Below, piece after piece: positions 1-6,152 of a DNA stretch of 7,247 nt. This DNA comes from an uncultured Dorea sp. (GTDB lineage Bacteria > Bacillota_A > Clostridia > Lachnospirales > Lachnospiraceae): NCBI GenBank assembly GCA_910579015.1, contig CAJTRO010000081.1, forward strand, positions 1 to 7,247, given 5' to 3'. The notes beneath the pieces are model-generated. The model worked only from the letters and a program-made list of their open reading frames with translations. It made no database searches and was not told the origin of the DNA. Position 1 is the stretch's first letter, and every line of letters begins with the position of its first letter. Position numbers and translations under genes: made by a program.

Positions 1-17
1 AAATGGGAGGTTTTTTT

Positions 18-146
18 GTGAAAATTTTTTTAAGCGTCAGAGCTGAGCTTCGGATGTATCGGATTTTCAGCGCGGAATCGCATCTTTTTGCGTTTTTTGC
101 ATCGCGAAGCGTGTTACTGGTCACGGGGCGTATGGTCACGTTATAA
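18..146 (+). CDS. doubtful 42-codon small ORF, unknown
   Basis: A GTG-initiated frame of 42 codons ends in TAA at 144-146. What favours it is a GGGAGG motif at 5-10, placed seven bases before the GTG with a pure T spacer. The predicted peptide is hydrophobic and basic, starts VKIFLSVRAEL and ends LLVTGRMVTL; I do not recognise it. It has no clear signal peptide and no catalytic motif. It could be a small real gene, the end of a decayed gene, or chance. The region also carries an 8-base direct repeat (118-125 and 133-140) inside its 3' end. Low confidence. Confidence 0.22.
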   Translation: MKIFLSVRAELRMYRIFSAESHLFAFFASRSVLLVTGRMVTL

Positions 147-185
147 TTTTTCCCTTTTATTATGGAAAATTTCGAAATCATCCTC

Positions 186-214
186 TTGCATGTTCTATTT
201 CTAAGAAGTATAAT
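186..214 (+). promoter_or_regulatory. sigma-A promoter of the ATPase gene
   Basis: TTGCAT at 186-191 and a perfect TATAAT at 209-214 are separated by 17 bases, the optimal sigma-A spacing. Transcription would begin near 221, giving a leader of about 55 bases to the ATG at 276. Because the promoter lies inside the longer open frame that begins at 162, it argues that translation starts at 276. Confidence 0.7.
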
Positions 215-275
215 AAACACGGGTATATTCTTTCAAAAAATAAAAAAATTTGAATTTTCGAAAGCGGGCAGCAAT

Positions 276-1472
276 ATGAAAACAATCACACGATCAAAGT
301 ATCTAGATAGGATCATCGAGCTGAATGGCACTCCTGATATAAAGATTATTACAGGTATCCGCCGTTCTGGTAAATCCAAGCTGATGCAGGCATATGTTGA
401 ATATCTGAAACTTCATTTTGATAATATCAATATTATTTTTATTGACTTTATGGACTTGGCATATGAGGAGATCAAAGAATATCATGCACTGCACGCTTAT
501 GTAGAGGGGCATTATCAGGAGGGAAAAACCAACTATCTTTTTGTAGATGAGGTTCAGATGTGTCCCAAGTTTGAATTGGCTGTTAACAGTCTTTATTCAA
601 AGGGGAAGTATGACATCTATGTAACGGGTTCAAATGCCTTTTTATTGAGTGCGGATCTGGCAACTCTTTTCACCGGAAGATACATTGAAATCCATATGCT
701 TCCGTTCAGCTTTCAGGAATATTGCCGGTATTATGATGATGCCAAAGATAAAGATAAGCTCTTTGATGAGTATTCTGTGAAAGGCGGCTTGGCAGGTTCT
801 TACGCATACAGGACCGAAAAAGACAGAACAAATTATATCAAAGAAGTCTATGAGACCATTGTTACTAGAGATCTGGTGCAAAAATATTCTTTGCCGGATA
901 CCCTGATCTTGCAGCGCTTAAGTGAATTTCTGATGGATAATGTCAGCAATCTGACTTCTCCAAATAAAGTGAGTCGTCTGCTGACTGCGAATGAAATACA
1001 AACCAATCATGTAACCATAAGCAAATACATTAAATATTTGTGCAATGCTTTCGTGTTTTATGATATTAAACGTTATGACATTCGAGGGAAGAAATATCTG
1101 GAAAGCTCCGAGAAGTTCTATCTGTGTGATACCGGTATCCGTTATGCAATACTCGGCAGCAGAAACATGGACTACGGCAGAGTATATGAGAATATCGTTT
1201 GTGTTGAACTGCTTCGCCGTGGATATGATGTTTATGTGGGTAAGCTCTATCAAAGGGAAATCGACTTTGTTGCACAAAGAGGCAGTGAGAAGATATATAT
1301 TCAGGTAAGCGATAACATCTCCGGACAGGAAACCTTTGAGCGGGAATATTCTCCCCTGCTCCAAATCCGAGATGCTTATCCCAAAATGATTATTGCAAGA
1401 ACCAGACATCCGAAATACAGTTATGAGGGAATTGAAATATATGATATAGCCGATTGGCTGTTGCAGGAATAA
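276..1472 (+). CDS. AAA-type ATPase with C-terminal DUF4143 domain
   Basis: A 398-residue protein of the ATP-binding AAA_14/DUF4143 family, a group common in clostridia and archaea whose cellular role is poorly known. The N-terminal ATPase has Walker A GIRRSGKS at residues 27-34 and Walker B LFVDE at 88-92, with a sensor-like TGSN at 117-120. A linker and helical part follow. The C-terminal DUF4143 domain shows a nuclease-fold pattern: E305 (YEN), D330 (REIDF) and Q343 (YIQV). The last position is Gln where active PD-(D/E)XK enzymes usually have Glu followed by Lys, so cleavage is doubtful. The frame is open back to 162, but those 38 extra codons contain the promoter at 186-214, look unlike the family and lack a ribosome binding site, so I start at 276. 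The site before 276 is also weak. The gene is visibly richer in A+T than the genes downstream, which fits acquired accessory DNA. It looks monocistronic. Confidence 0.85.
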   Translation: MKTITRSKYLDRIIELNGTPDIKIITGIRRSGKSKLMQAYVEYLKLHFDNINIIFIDFMDLAYEEIKEYHALHAYVEGHYQEGKTNYLFVDEVQMCPKFELAVNSLYSKGKYDIYVTGSNAFLLSADLATLFTGRYIEIHMLPFSFQEYCRYYDDAKDKDKLFDEYSVKGGLAGSYAYRTEKDRTNYIKEVYETIVTRDLVQKYSLPDTLILQRLSEFLMDNVSNLTSPNKVSRLLTANEIQTNHVTISKYIKYLCNAFVFYDIKRYDIRGKKYLESSEKFYLCDTGIRYAILGSRNMDYGRVYENIVCVELLRRGYDVYVGKLYQREIDFVAQRGSEKIYIQVSDNISGQETFEREYSPLLQIRDAYPKMIIARTRHPKYSYEGIEIYDIADWLLQE

Positions 1473-1491
1473 ACAATAATATTTTTTCTGC

Positions 1492-1520
1492 TTGACAAGA
1501 TATAATTTTACAGCTACAAT
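1492..1520 (+). promoter_or_regulatory. near-consensus sigma-A promoter of the leader RNA
   Basis: A perfect TTGACA at 1492-1497 is followed after exactly 17 bases by TACAAT at 1515-1520. This is the strongest promoter in the window and would start RNA near 1527. It lies just after the ATPase stop codon, drives the short leader ORF at 1565, and is the only convincing promoter I find upstream of the MutS2-like gene. Confidence 0.8.
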
Positions 1521-1564
1521 GAACAGGAATTAAATATTAAATAAAACTGTCAGGAGGATATTGC

Positions 1565-1603
1565 ATGTTAAGTGTGGTCGTAATGGAGAAGATTGCAAAA
1601 TAA
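1565..1603 (+). CDS. 12-residue leader peptide
   Basis: ATG to TAA encodes MLSVVVMEKIAK. A perfect AGGAGG at 1552-1557 sits seven bases before the ATG, and a near-consensus promoter ends 44 bases before it. A full-strength ribosome binding site on such a short frame, followed by hairpins and a terminator, is typical of regulatory leader peptides whose translation or stalling sets the fold of the downstream RNA. There is no run of one amino acid codon, so amino-acid attenuation is unlikely; a drug- or stress-sensitive stall would fit better. The peptide does not match any leader I can name. Confidence 0.55.
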   Translation: MLSVVVMEKIAK

Positions 1604-1741
1604 ATATTGCAGGGGTGATTTTCAGGTTCGTTGTATACTGAAGGTCTGCCCATTTGTCGATGGTGCGTGCCGTTGACGTTTTCGCCTTACGTGTGCTTAA
1701 CATTGTGGTATTGTTTTTTGACGGATATATTTCGGATATAT

Positions 1742-1770
1742 AAGCATGGCTGTACGGTCATGCTTTTTTT
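1742..1770 (+). terminator. intrinsic terminator within the leader
   Basis: A perfect 7-bp stem is formed by AAGCATG at 1742-1748 and CATGCTT at 1759-1765. It can extend inward by a G-T, a C-G and a T-G pair around a GTAC loop. The run of seven T residues at 1764-1770 begins in the 3' arm. It lies about 215-245 bases after the predicted RNA start and 277 bases before the MutS2-like gene, so it could end most transcripts early. Confidence 0.75.
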
Positions 1771-1840
1771 AATCTAAATTAGGAAATTTATATCTCAGAT
1801 TTTTCCGTTATACGAATCTTTCCGGGGATGTGTATTAGCG

Positions 1841-1867
1841 CGGCAGAAAGACAGTGAGTTTCTGCCG
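1841..1867 (+). repeat. perfect 9-bp inverted repeat in the leader
   Basis: CGGCAGAAA at 1841-1849 and TTTCTGCCG at 1859-1867 pair perfectly around a nine-base loop. No T run follows, so it is not a terminator. A second small palindrome, TCACGTGA at 1875-1882, follows directly. These look like structural parts of the leader RNA, or possibly a protein-binding site in DNA. Confidence 0.55.
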
Positions 1868-1886
1868 GGCTGATTCACGTGACAGC

Positions 1887-1929
1887 AGGACCATGGTATG
1901 TTGATGTATTGGGCAGCCATGGTCTTTTT
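1887..1929 (+). terminator. second terminator-like hairpin upstream of the MutS2-like gene
   Basis: AGGACCATGG at 1887-1896 pairs with CCATGGTCTT at 1917-1926 over ten positions with one wobble, around a 20-base loop. Five T residues at 1925-1929 overlap the end of the stem, and TTTT returns at 1933-1936. The shape is that of an intrinsic terminator, though the large loop lowers confidence. If functional it is a second barrier before the gene at 2048. Confidence 0.5.
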
Positions 1930-2047
1930 GCGTTTTGATATAGATATTGAACGTGCTGTTTTGTTCATGACAGGCGGAAGGGATACCTCGGCACAGGCAC
2001 ATTTTAGGGCGCGGGAATTAATGTCTGATTAATAAAGGAGATAAGAA

Positions 2048-3949
2048 ATGAATATAGAAAAACAGATTGAATTTGATAAGATCAAAGAGAAATGGATGGA
2101 GCTGGCAATCACGGACCAGGCAAAGGAGCAGATCCGCACGGTGTCGTTCTGTCTGTCTGAAATGGAATTAAGAAAAAGATTGAAGGATACAACAGACAGC
2201 AGGCTTTTGATGGAACAAATAGGAATGCCGCCTCTGCAAAATGTATCTGAGATCAAAGAGATCCTGATGATCGCGGAAAAAGGGGGATGTCTTACGCCGT
2301 ATCAGCTTGAACAGGTGGAGAAGGTATTAGCGGCAGTCAGGCGTCTCAAAGATTACCTGAGCAGAGGAAGGGGCTCTGGCAATTCACTGGCCTATTATGA
2401 CGAGAATCTGTATACTGTTGAAGAACTCCGGGAGGAGATCGGCAGGCAGATCCGGGGACAGGAGGTGGATGATCATGCGTCAAAGGAGCTTTTGCAGATC
2501 CGAAGGCAGATCGTAAAGTGTGAAGAGCAGATGAGGCAGAAGGCGGAGCAGGTGCTGCGCTCCAACAAAGAGTGCATGGCGGATAATTTTTGTACCCTGC
2601 GTAACGGAAGGATCTGTGTCCCGGTAAAAAAGGAATATAAGTTCAGGATACAGGGAAGCACAATCGACAAATCCTCGACCGGCAATACTTTTTTCATTGA
2701 GCCGGTAAGTGCGGCGAAGTATTACGAGGAGCTTACGCTTCTTAAGAGCAGTGAAGAGAATGAGGTCTGCCGTATTCTCTATACGCTGACGGCGCTTACC
2801 GCAGAGTCGGCTGATCTGATGAAGGAAGATATGAGGATGATTGAAAAGCTGGACTTCATATTTTCAAAAGGAAAGCTGAGTATAGACCTGGATGCGTCGG
2901 ATCCGGCCATCAACACGGACCGCAGGATCGTTCTTAAGGACGCCAGACATCCGTTGATGGACAAGGATGTGAATGTGCCGTTACAGTTCGAAGTCGGAGA
3001 GCGGGCGAGAGGGATTGTCATAACCGGGCCGAATACGGGCGGGAAGACGGTGGCGATCAAGACGGTCATGTTAAACTGCATAATGGCGCAGTGCGGGCTG
3101 CATGTTACCTGTAGGGAGGCAGATATCTGCATGAACAGCGCGTATCTTTGCGATATCGGCGACGGGCAGGATATTACGGAGAATCTGTCTACCTTCTCGG
3201 CCCATATCAGGAATGTACTGAAAGTGTTAGATGAGGTAAATAAGGACAGCTTTGTGATCATGGATGAACTGGGATCCGGGACCGATCCAGCGGAAGGCAT
3301 GGGGATAGCGGTTGCAATCCTGGAAGAGCTGAAAAAGAGCGGCGCGATCTTCCTTGTGACGACGCACTATCCTGAGATCAAGGAGTATGCGGATAAGACA
3401 GAGGGCGTCGTGAATGCGAGAATGACATTTGACAGGGAAACGTTAAAGCCGGCTTACCAGATGGTGATCGGCGAAGCGGGAGAGAGCTGTGCCTTTTATA
3501 TAGCCGACAGGCTTGGGATGCCAAACGAGATGCTGAGAACGGCGGTGCGCGCCGCTTATGGTGAAGACGCGCTTGCTTCTTATCCGTTTGGGGAGGAGGA
3601 TACAATAGTAAAGAAACGGAACACTAAGAAGATCTCCAGGATAAAGAAGTCAAAAGGCAATGCCGGGCTTACGGCGAAATACAACCGGGGCGACAGTGTG
3701 ATGGTATATCCTGACAGGAAGATCGGGATCGTATGTGAACCGGTCAATGAGAAGGGCGTACTGCGGGTGCAGATGCCCGGTAAAAAGATCTGGATCAATC
3801 ACAAACGGGTGAAGCTCCATGTGGCGGCAGAGGAGCTGTATCCGGAAGATTATGATTTCTCGATCGTCTTTGATACGGTTGCGAACAGGAAGATCCGCCA
3901 TGATATGGAGCGGAAATATACGGATGAAGTAATAATGTATGAAGAGTAA
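2048..3949 (+). CDS. MutS2-family ATPase lacking the Smr domain
   Basis: A 633-residue MutS-like protein. The N-terminal core and clamp (about 1-300) follow the MutS2 pattern, including the RNGRICVPVKKEYK stretch and the STGNTFFIEP motif. The ATPase has Walker A GPNTGGKT at 327-334, the STFSAH signature at 381-386, Walker B VIMDELGSGTDP with D406 and E407, and the H-loop TTHY at 438-441, so it should be active. A KOW-like segment spans about 548-590. It is unlike full MutS2 (about 780 residues) in two ways: the long coiled coil after the ATPase is reduced to a short basic linker, and the C-terminal Smr nuclease is replaced by an acidic-basic tail of about 43 residues. Mismatch repair is unlikely because MutS2 proteins lack the mismatch-recognition domain. 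Some MutS2 proteins act on branched DNA and some on stalled ribosomes; either remains possible here. AAAGGAG at 2034-2040 fixes the start. It probably depends on the attenuator-like leader upstream. Confidence 0.9.
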   Translation: MNIEKQIEFDKIKEKWMELAITDQAKEQIRTVSFCLSEMELRKRLKDTTDSRLLMEQIGMPPLQNVSEIKEILMIAEKGGCLTPYQLEQVEKVLAAVRRLKDYLSRGRGSGNSLAYYDENLYTVEELREEIGRQIRGQEVDDHASKELLQIRRQIVKCEEQMRQKAEQVLRSNKECMADNFCTLRNGRICVPVKKEYKFRIQGSTIDKSSTGNTFFIEPVSAAKYYEELTLLKSSEENEVCRILYTLTALTAESADLMKEDMRMIEKLDFIFSKGKLSIDLDASDPAINTDRRIVLKDARHPLMDKDVNVPLQFEVGERARGIVITGPNTGGKTVAIKTVMLNCIMAQCGLHVTCREADICMNSAYLCDIGDGQDITENLSTFSAHIRNVLKVLDEVNKDSFVIMDELGSGTDPAEGMGIAVAILEELKKSGAIFLVTTHYPEIKEYADKTEGVVNARMTFDRETLKPAYQMVIGEAGESCAFYIADRLGMPNEMLRTAVRAAYGEDALASYPFGEEDTIVKKRNTKKISRIKKSKGNAGLTAKYNRGDSVMVYPDRKIGIVCEPVNEKGVLRVQMPGKKIWINHKRVKLHVAAEELYPEDYDFSIVFDTVANRKIRHDMERKYTDEVIMYEE

Positions 3950-3999
3950 TGCTGTTTGGAGTTCATTTGGACTTAAGCGGGCAGAGATTAAGAGGGTAG

Positions 4000-4020
4000 T
4001 TCTGTGACATAATCACAGAA
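4000..4020. promoter_or_regulatory. 8-bp inverted repeat, probable operator
   Basis: TTCTGTGA at 4000-4007 and TCACAGAA at 4013-4020 are perfect inverted arms around CATAA. The inner TGTGA/TCACA halves resemble Crp/Fnr-family half-sites, but the spacing is five bases rather than the usual six, so I do not assign a regulator. It overlaps the expected -35 position of the promoter at 4036-4044. No T run follows, so it is a poor terminator for the gene before it. Confidence 0.5.
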
Positions 4021-4035
4021 ATCCATTCTGTATTT

Positions 4036-4044
4036 TGGTATGAT
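4036..4044 (+). promoter_or_regulatory. extended -10 promoter of the rhodanese operon
   Basis: TGGTATGAT at 4036-4044 is an extended -10 element (TG, one base, TATGAT). The -35 position, about 4016-4021, has no good hexamer and is occupied by the right arm of the inverted repeat. A weak -35 replaced by a bound protein is typical of regulated promoters. RNA would start near 4051. Confidence 0.5.
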
Positions 4045-4074
4045 CGATTCAACAAGAAGAGAAGGAGACATAGG

Positions 4075-4395
4075 ATGGGATTATTTAATTTGTTTGGAGG
4101 CGCCGATATCAATCAAGGTCTGAAAGAATATGAAAATACGGCGGGCGCCGTGCTCCTGGATGTACGGACACCCCAGGAATATAAGGACGGACACGTTCCG
4201 GGAAGCAAAAATGTTCCGCTTCAGTCGATCCGGGAAGCAAAGGCGGTTATCGGCAGAACGGATACACCTGTTTTTGTGTACTGTCTTTCTGGAGGCAGGA
4301 GCCGGCAGGCGGCGGGAATGCTGGAACGGATGGGATATGGCAATGTAAAAAACATAGGCGGTATCAGCGCCTATAAAGGAAAGGTGGAGAGATAA
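4075..4395 (+). CDS. single-domain rhodanese-like sulfurtransferase
   Basis: A 106-residue cytoplasmic protein made of one rhodanese domain, which carries sulfane sulfur as a cysteine persulfide. The LLDVRTPQEYKDGHVPGSKNVP stretch at about 27-48 is the typical rhodanese N-terminal signature. The active loop is C70-L-S-G-G-R75, with Cys70 the predicted persulfide site. No signal peptide or membrane segment is seen. AAGGAG at 4062-4067 lies seven bases before the ATG. The stop codon is one base before the ATG of the reductase gene, so the two are surely co-transcribed and probably translationally coupled. It likely passes sulfur to, or takes it from, the downstream persulfide reductase. Its exact donor and acceptor cannot be read from sequence. 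Confidence 0.92.
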   Translation: MGLFNLFGGADINQGLKEYENTAGAVLLDVRTPQEYKDGHVPGSKNVPLQSIREAKAVIGRTDTPVFVYCLSGGRSRQAAGMLERMGYGNVKNIGGISAYKGKVER

Positions 4396-4396
4396 T

Positions 4397-6088
4397 ATGA
4401 AGATTGTAATTGTGGGCGGTGTGGCCGGCGGGGCAACTGCCGCCGCCAGGCTTAGAAGATTAGATGAACAGGCGGAAATCATTGTATTTGAGCGTTCGGG
4501 GTATATTTCCTATGCAAACTGCGGACTGCCGTATTATATAGGAGATATTATCACGGATCCGGAAGAGCTGACACTTCAGACGCCGGAGAGTTTCTTCTCG
4601 CGGTTCCGTGTAACAATGAAGGTGCGTCATGAGGTCATTGCGCTTCATCCCAAGGAACATACGGTTACCGTTAAGAATCTGGAATCCGGCGAAGAATTTG
4701 AAGAAAGCTATGATAAGCTTATTCTTTCTCCGGGAGCAAAGCCAACCCAGCCAAGGATTCCCGGCACTGCAAGCGATAAGGTGTTTACTCTGCGCACGGT
4801 AGAGGATACCTTCCGCATAAAAGAATATATTCAGAAGAATCATCCGCGGTCAGCCGTCCTGTCAGGCGGCGGGTTTATCGGTCTTGAATTGGCCGAGAAT
4901 CTGAGGCGTCTTGGCATGGAGGTCACCATCGTTCAGCGTCCGAAGCAGTTGATGAACCCCTTTGACTCAGATATGGCGGCTTTTATTCACGGGGAGATGC
5001 GTAAGCATGGCGTAAAACTGGCTCTTGGCCATACTGTGGAGGGCTTCGAGGAGAAGGGAGACGGTGTGGAAGTGCTTCTTAAGGACGAGGCTCCTCTTTT
5101 CGCAGATATGGTGGTGCTTGCTATCGGTGTCACTCCTGATACGGTTCTTGCGAAGGACGCGGGGCTTGAACTTGGGATCAAGGGCAGTATTATCGTCAAT
5201 GACCGGATGGAAACCTCAGCTTCGGACGTCTATGCCGTCGGCGACGCGGTACAGGTGAAGCATTACGTTACCGGGCAGGATGTGCTGATCTCTCTTGCAG
5301 GTCCAGCAAATAAACAGGGACGGATCGCGGCCGACAATATCTGCGGCAGGGACAGCAGATATCGGGGAGCTATGGGAAGCTCTGTCATACAGGTATTCGA
5401 TATGACCGCCGCGGTTACAGGGATCAACGAGACCAACGCGAAGAAAGCGGGACTTATCGTAGATAAGGTGATCCTCTCGCCTATGAGCCATGCAGGTTAT
5501 TATCCCGGCGGCAAGGTGATGACGATGAAGGTGGTCTTTGAGAAAGAGACCGGCCGTCTGCTTGGAGCTCAGATCGTAGGATACGAGGGTGTGGATAAGC
5601 GGATCGACGTTCTTGCCGCGGCAATCCATGCGGGCATGAAAGCGGCCGATCTAAAGGAGCTTGACCTTGCCTATGCGCCGCCGTATTCTTCTGCGAAGGA
5701 TCCGGTAAATATGGCAGGGTTCATGGCTGAAAATATAGCACAGGGGATATTAAAGCAGTTCCATCCTGAGGAGGTGAAGGAGCTGCCCCGTGACGGAAGC
5801 GCGGTTCTGCTCGACGTTCGGACAGAAGGAGAATACAGCCGCGGACATATTGAGGATTTTATCAATATCCCGGTGGATGAGCTTCGTGAGCGGATCAATG
5901 AGATTGAGAAGGGAAAACCAGTCTATGTGATGTGCCAGAGCGGGCTGCGCAGCTATATTGCAGTAAGGATCCTGACAGGCTGCGGATATGACGCGTATAA
6001 TCTGTCCGGAGGATTCCGCTTCTATGACGCGGTGAACAATGACCGGTGCCTGATAGAATCGGCGACGGCCTGCGGTATGGACCGGTAA
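4397..6088 (+). CDS. CoA-disulfide/persulfide reductase with C-terminal rhodanese domain
   Basis: A 563-residue flavoprotein of the CoADR-RHD family, which uses NAD(P)H to reduce CoA disulfide, CoA persulfide or polysulfide. The FAD-binding GGVAGGATAAARLRR stretch is at 7-21 and the single redox Cys42 sits in YANCGLPYYIG. The NAD(P)H site GGGFIG is at 157-162, and the second FAD motif YAVGDA at 279-284. Tyrosines expected near the CoA site are seen at 368-369 (HAGYYPGG) and 430 (YAPPYSSAKDP). The rhodanese domain, about 465-545, has LLDVRTEGEY and the loop C513-Q-S-G-L-R518. Both active cysteines are present, so sulfur could move from Cys513 to CoA and be released as sulfide through Cys42. 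Length matches the family, and the short tail has two extra cysteines (551, 559). Role: sulfane-sulfur detoxification or sulfur reduction. Annotation tools may call it NADH oxidase or CoA-disulfide reductase. Confidence 0.93.
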   Translation: MKIVIVGGVAGGATAAARLRRLDEQAEIIVFERSGYISYANCGLPYYIGDIITDPEELTLQTPESFFSRFRVTMKVRHEVIALHPKEHTVTVKNLESGEEFEESYDKLILSPGAKPTQPRIPGTASDKVFTLRTVEDTFRIKEYIQKNHPRSAVLSGGGFIGLELAENLRRLGMEVTIVQRPKQLMNPFDSDMAAFIHGEMRKHGVKLALGHTVEGFEEKGDGVEVLLKDEAPLFADMVVLAIGVTPDTVLAKDAGLELGIKGSIIVNDRMETSASDVYAVGDAVQVKHYVTGQDVLISLAGPANKQGRIAADNICGRDSRYRGAMGSSVIQVFDMTAAVTGINETNAKKAGLIVDKVILSPMSHAGYYPGGKVMTMKVVFEKETGRLLGAQIVGYEGVDKRIDVLAAAIHAGMKAADLKELDLAYAPPYSSAKDPVNMAGFMAENIAQGILKQFHPEEVKELPRDGSAVLLDVRTEGEYSRGHIEDFINIPVDELRERINEIEKGKPVYVMCQSGLRSYIAVRILTGCGYDAYNLSGGFRFYDAVNNDRCLIESATACGMDR

Positions 6089-6103
6089 GCATACAGAATG
6101 AGA

Positions 6104-6148
6104 AAGGCCGGGGACGGGGCATACACGAAAGCGCCCCTCCCCGGCCTT
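6104..6148. terminator. GC-rich hairpin between convergent genes
   Basis: AAGGCCGGGGA at 6104-6114 and its complement at 6138-6148, plus GGGGC (6116-6120) with GCCCC (6133-6137), form a 16-bp stem with one bulged C at 6115 and a 12-base loop. It lies between the reductase stop (6088) and the regulator stop (6153), so it can serve both strands. The T run is weak on both sides: TTAGTGTT on the plus strand, TTTCTC on the minus strand. Confidence 0.65.
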
Positions 6149-6152
6149 AGTG

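Larger units (their letters stand above)
1527..2047 (+). promoter_or_regulatory. long structured 5' leader of the MutS2-like gene, probable attenuator
   Basis: About 520 bases separate the promoter from the MutS2-like start codon. In order this region holds a 12-codon ORF (1565-1603), a hairpin at 1656-1677 (8-bp stem with two G-U pairs, six-base loop), an intrinsic terminator (1742-1770), a perfect 9-bp stem (1841-1867) and a terminator-like stem (1887-1929). The bases 1692-1699 can pair with 1741-1748 over eight positions, two of them wobbles. That would take up the 5' arm of the terminator, as an antiterminator does. The promoter, peptide, alternative stems and terminator together are the usual design of translation-coupled attenuation. 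The two conformations are my reading by eye, not a computed fold. An alternative is that 1527-1770 is an independent small RNA. Confidence 0.55.

Noticed and set aside
79..106. A possible hairpin formed by TCGCATC and GCATCGCG around a T-rich stretch.
   Set aside because: The segments are near direct repeats, not reverse complements, so they do not pair.
142..147. A TATAAT that could be a -10 element for the longer ATPase frame from 162.
   Set aside because: No acceptable -35 hexamer lies 16-18 bases upstream; the element at 186-214 is far better.
918..1409. A 163-codon minus-strand open frame inside the ATPase gene.
   Set aside because: It is a shadow of the well-supported plus-strand ATPase. 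It shows no domain motif of its own, and I see no reason to prefer it over the frame with Walker motifs.
1631..1777. A TTG-initiated open frame of 48 codons with five cysteines, including CRWC, running through the leader terminator.
   Set aside because: It has no suitably spaced ribosome binding site and ends inside the T run region. Its codons overlap RNA stems that explain the sequence better. Chance openness is likely.
1828..1857. A 9-codon ATG frame (MCISAAERQ) that could be a second leader peptide.
   Set aside because: GGGG lies directly against the ATG with no proper spacing, and the frame overlaps the stem at 1841-1867.
1967..2032. A 21-codon ATG frame just before the MutS2-like gene.
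   Set aside because: No ribosome binding site precedes it, and the only good site nearby (2034-2040) belongs to the ATG at 2048.
2779..3300. A 173-codon minus-strand open frame inside the MutS2-like gene.
   Set aside because: It is antisense to the conserved ATPase motifs and has a Ser-rich, low-information composition typical of a shadow frame.
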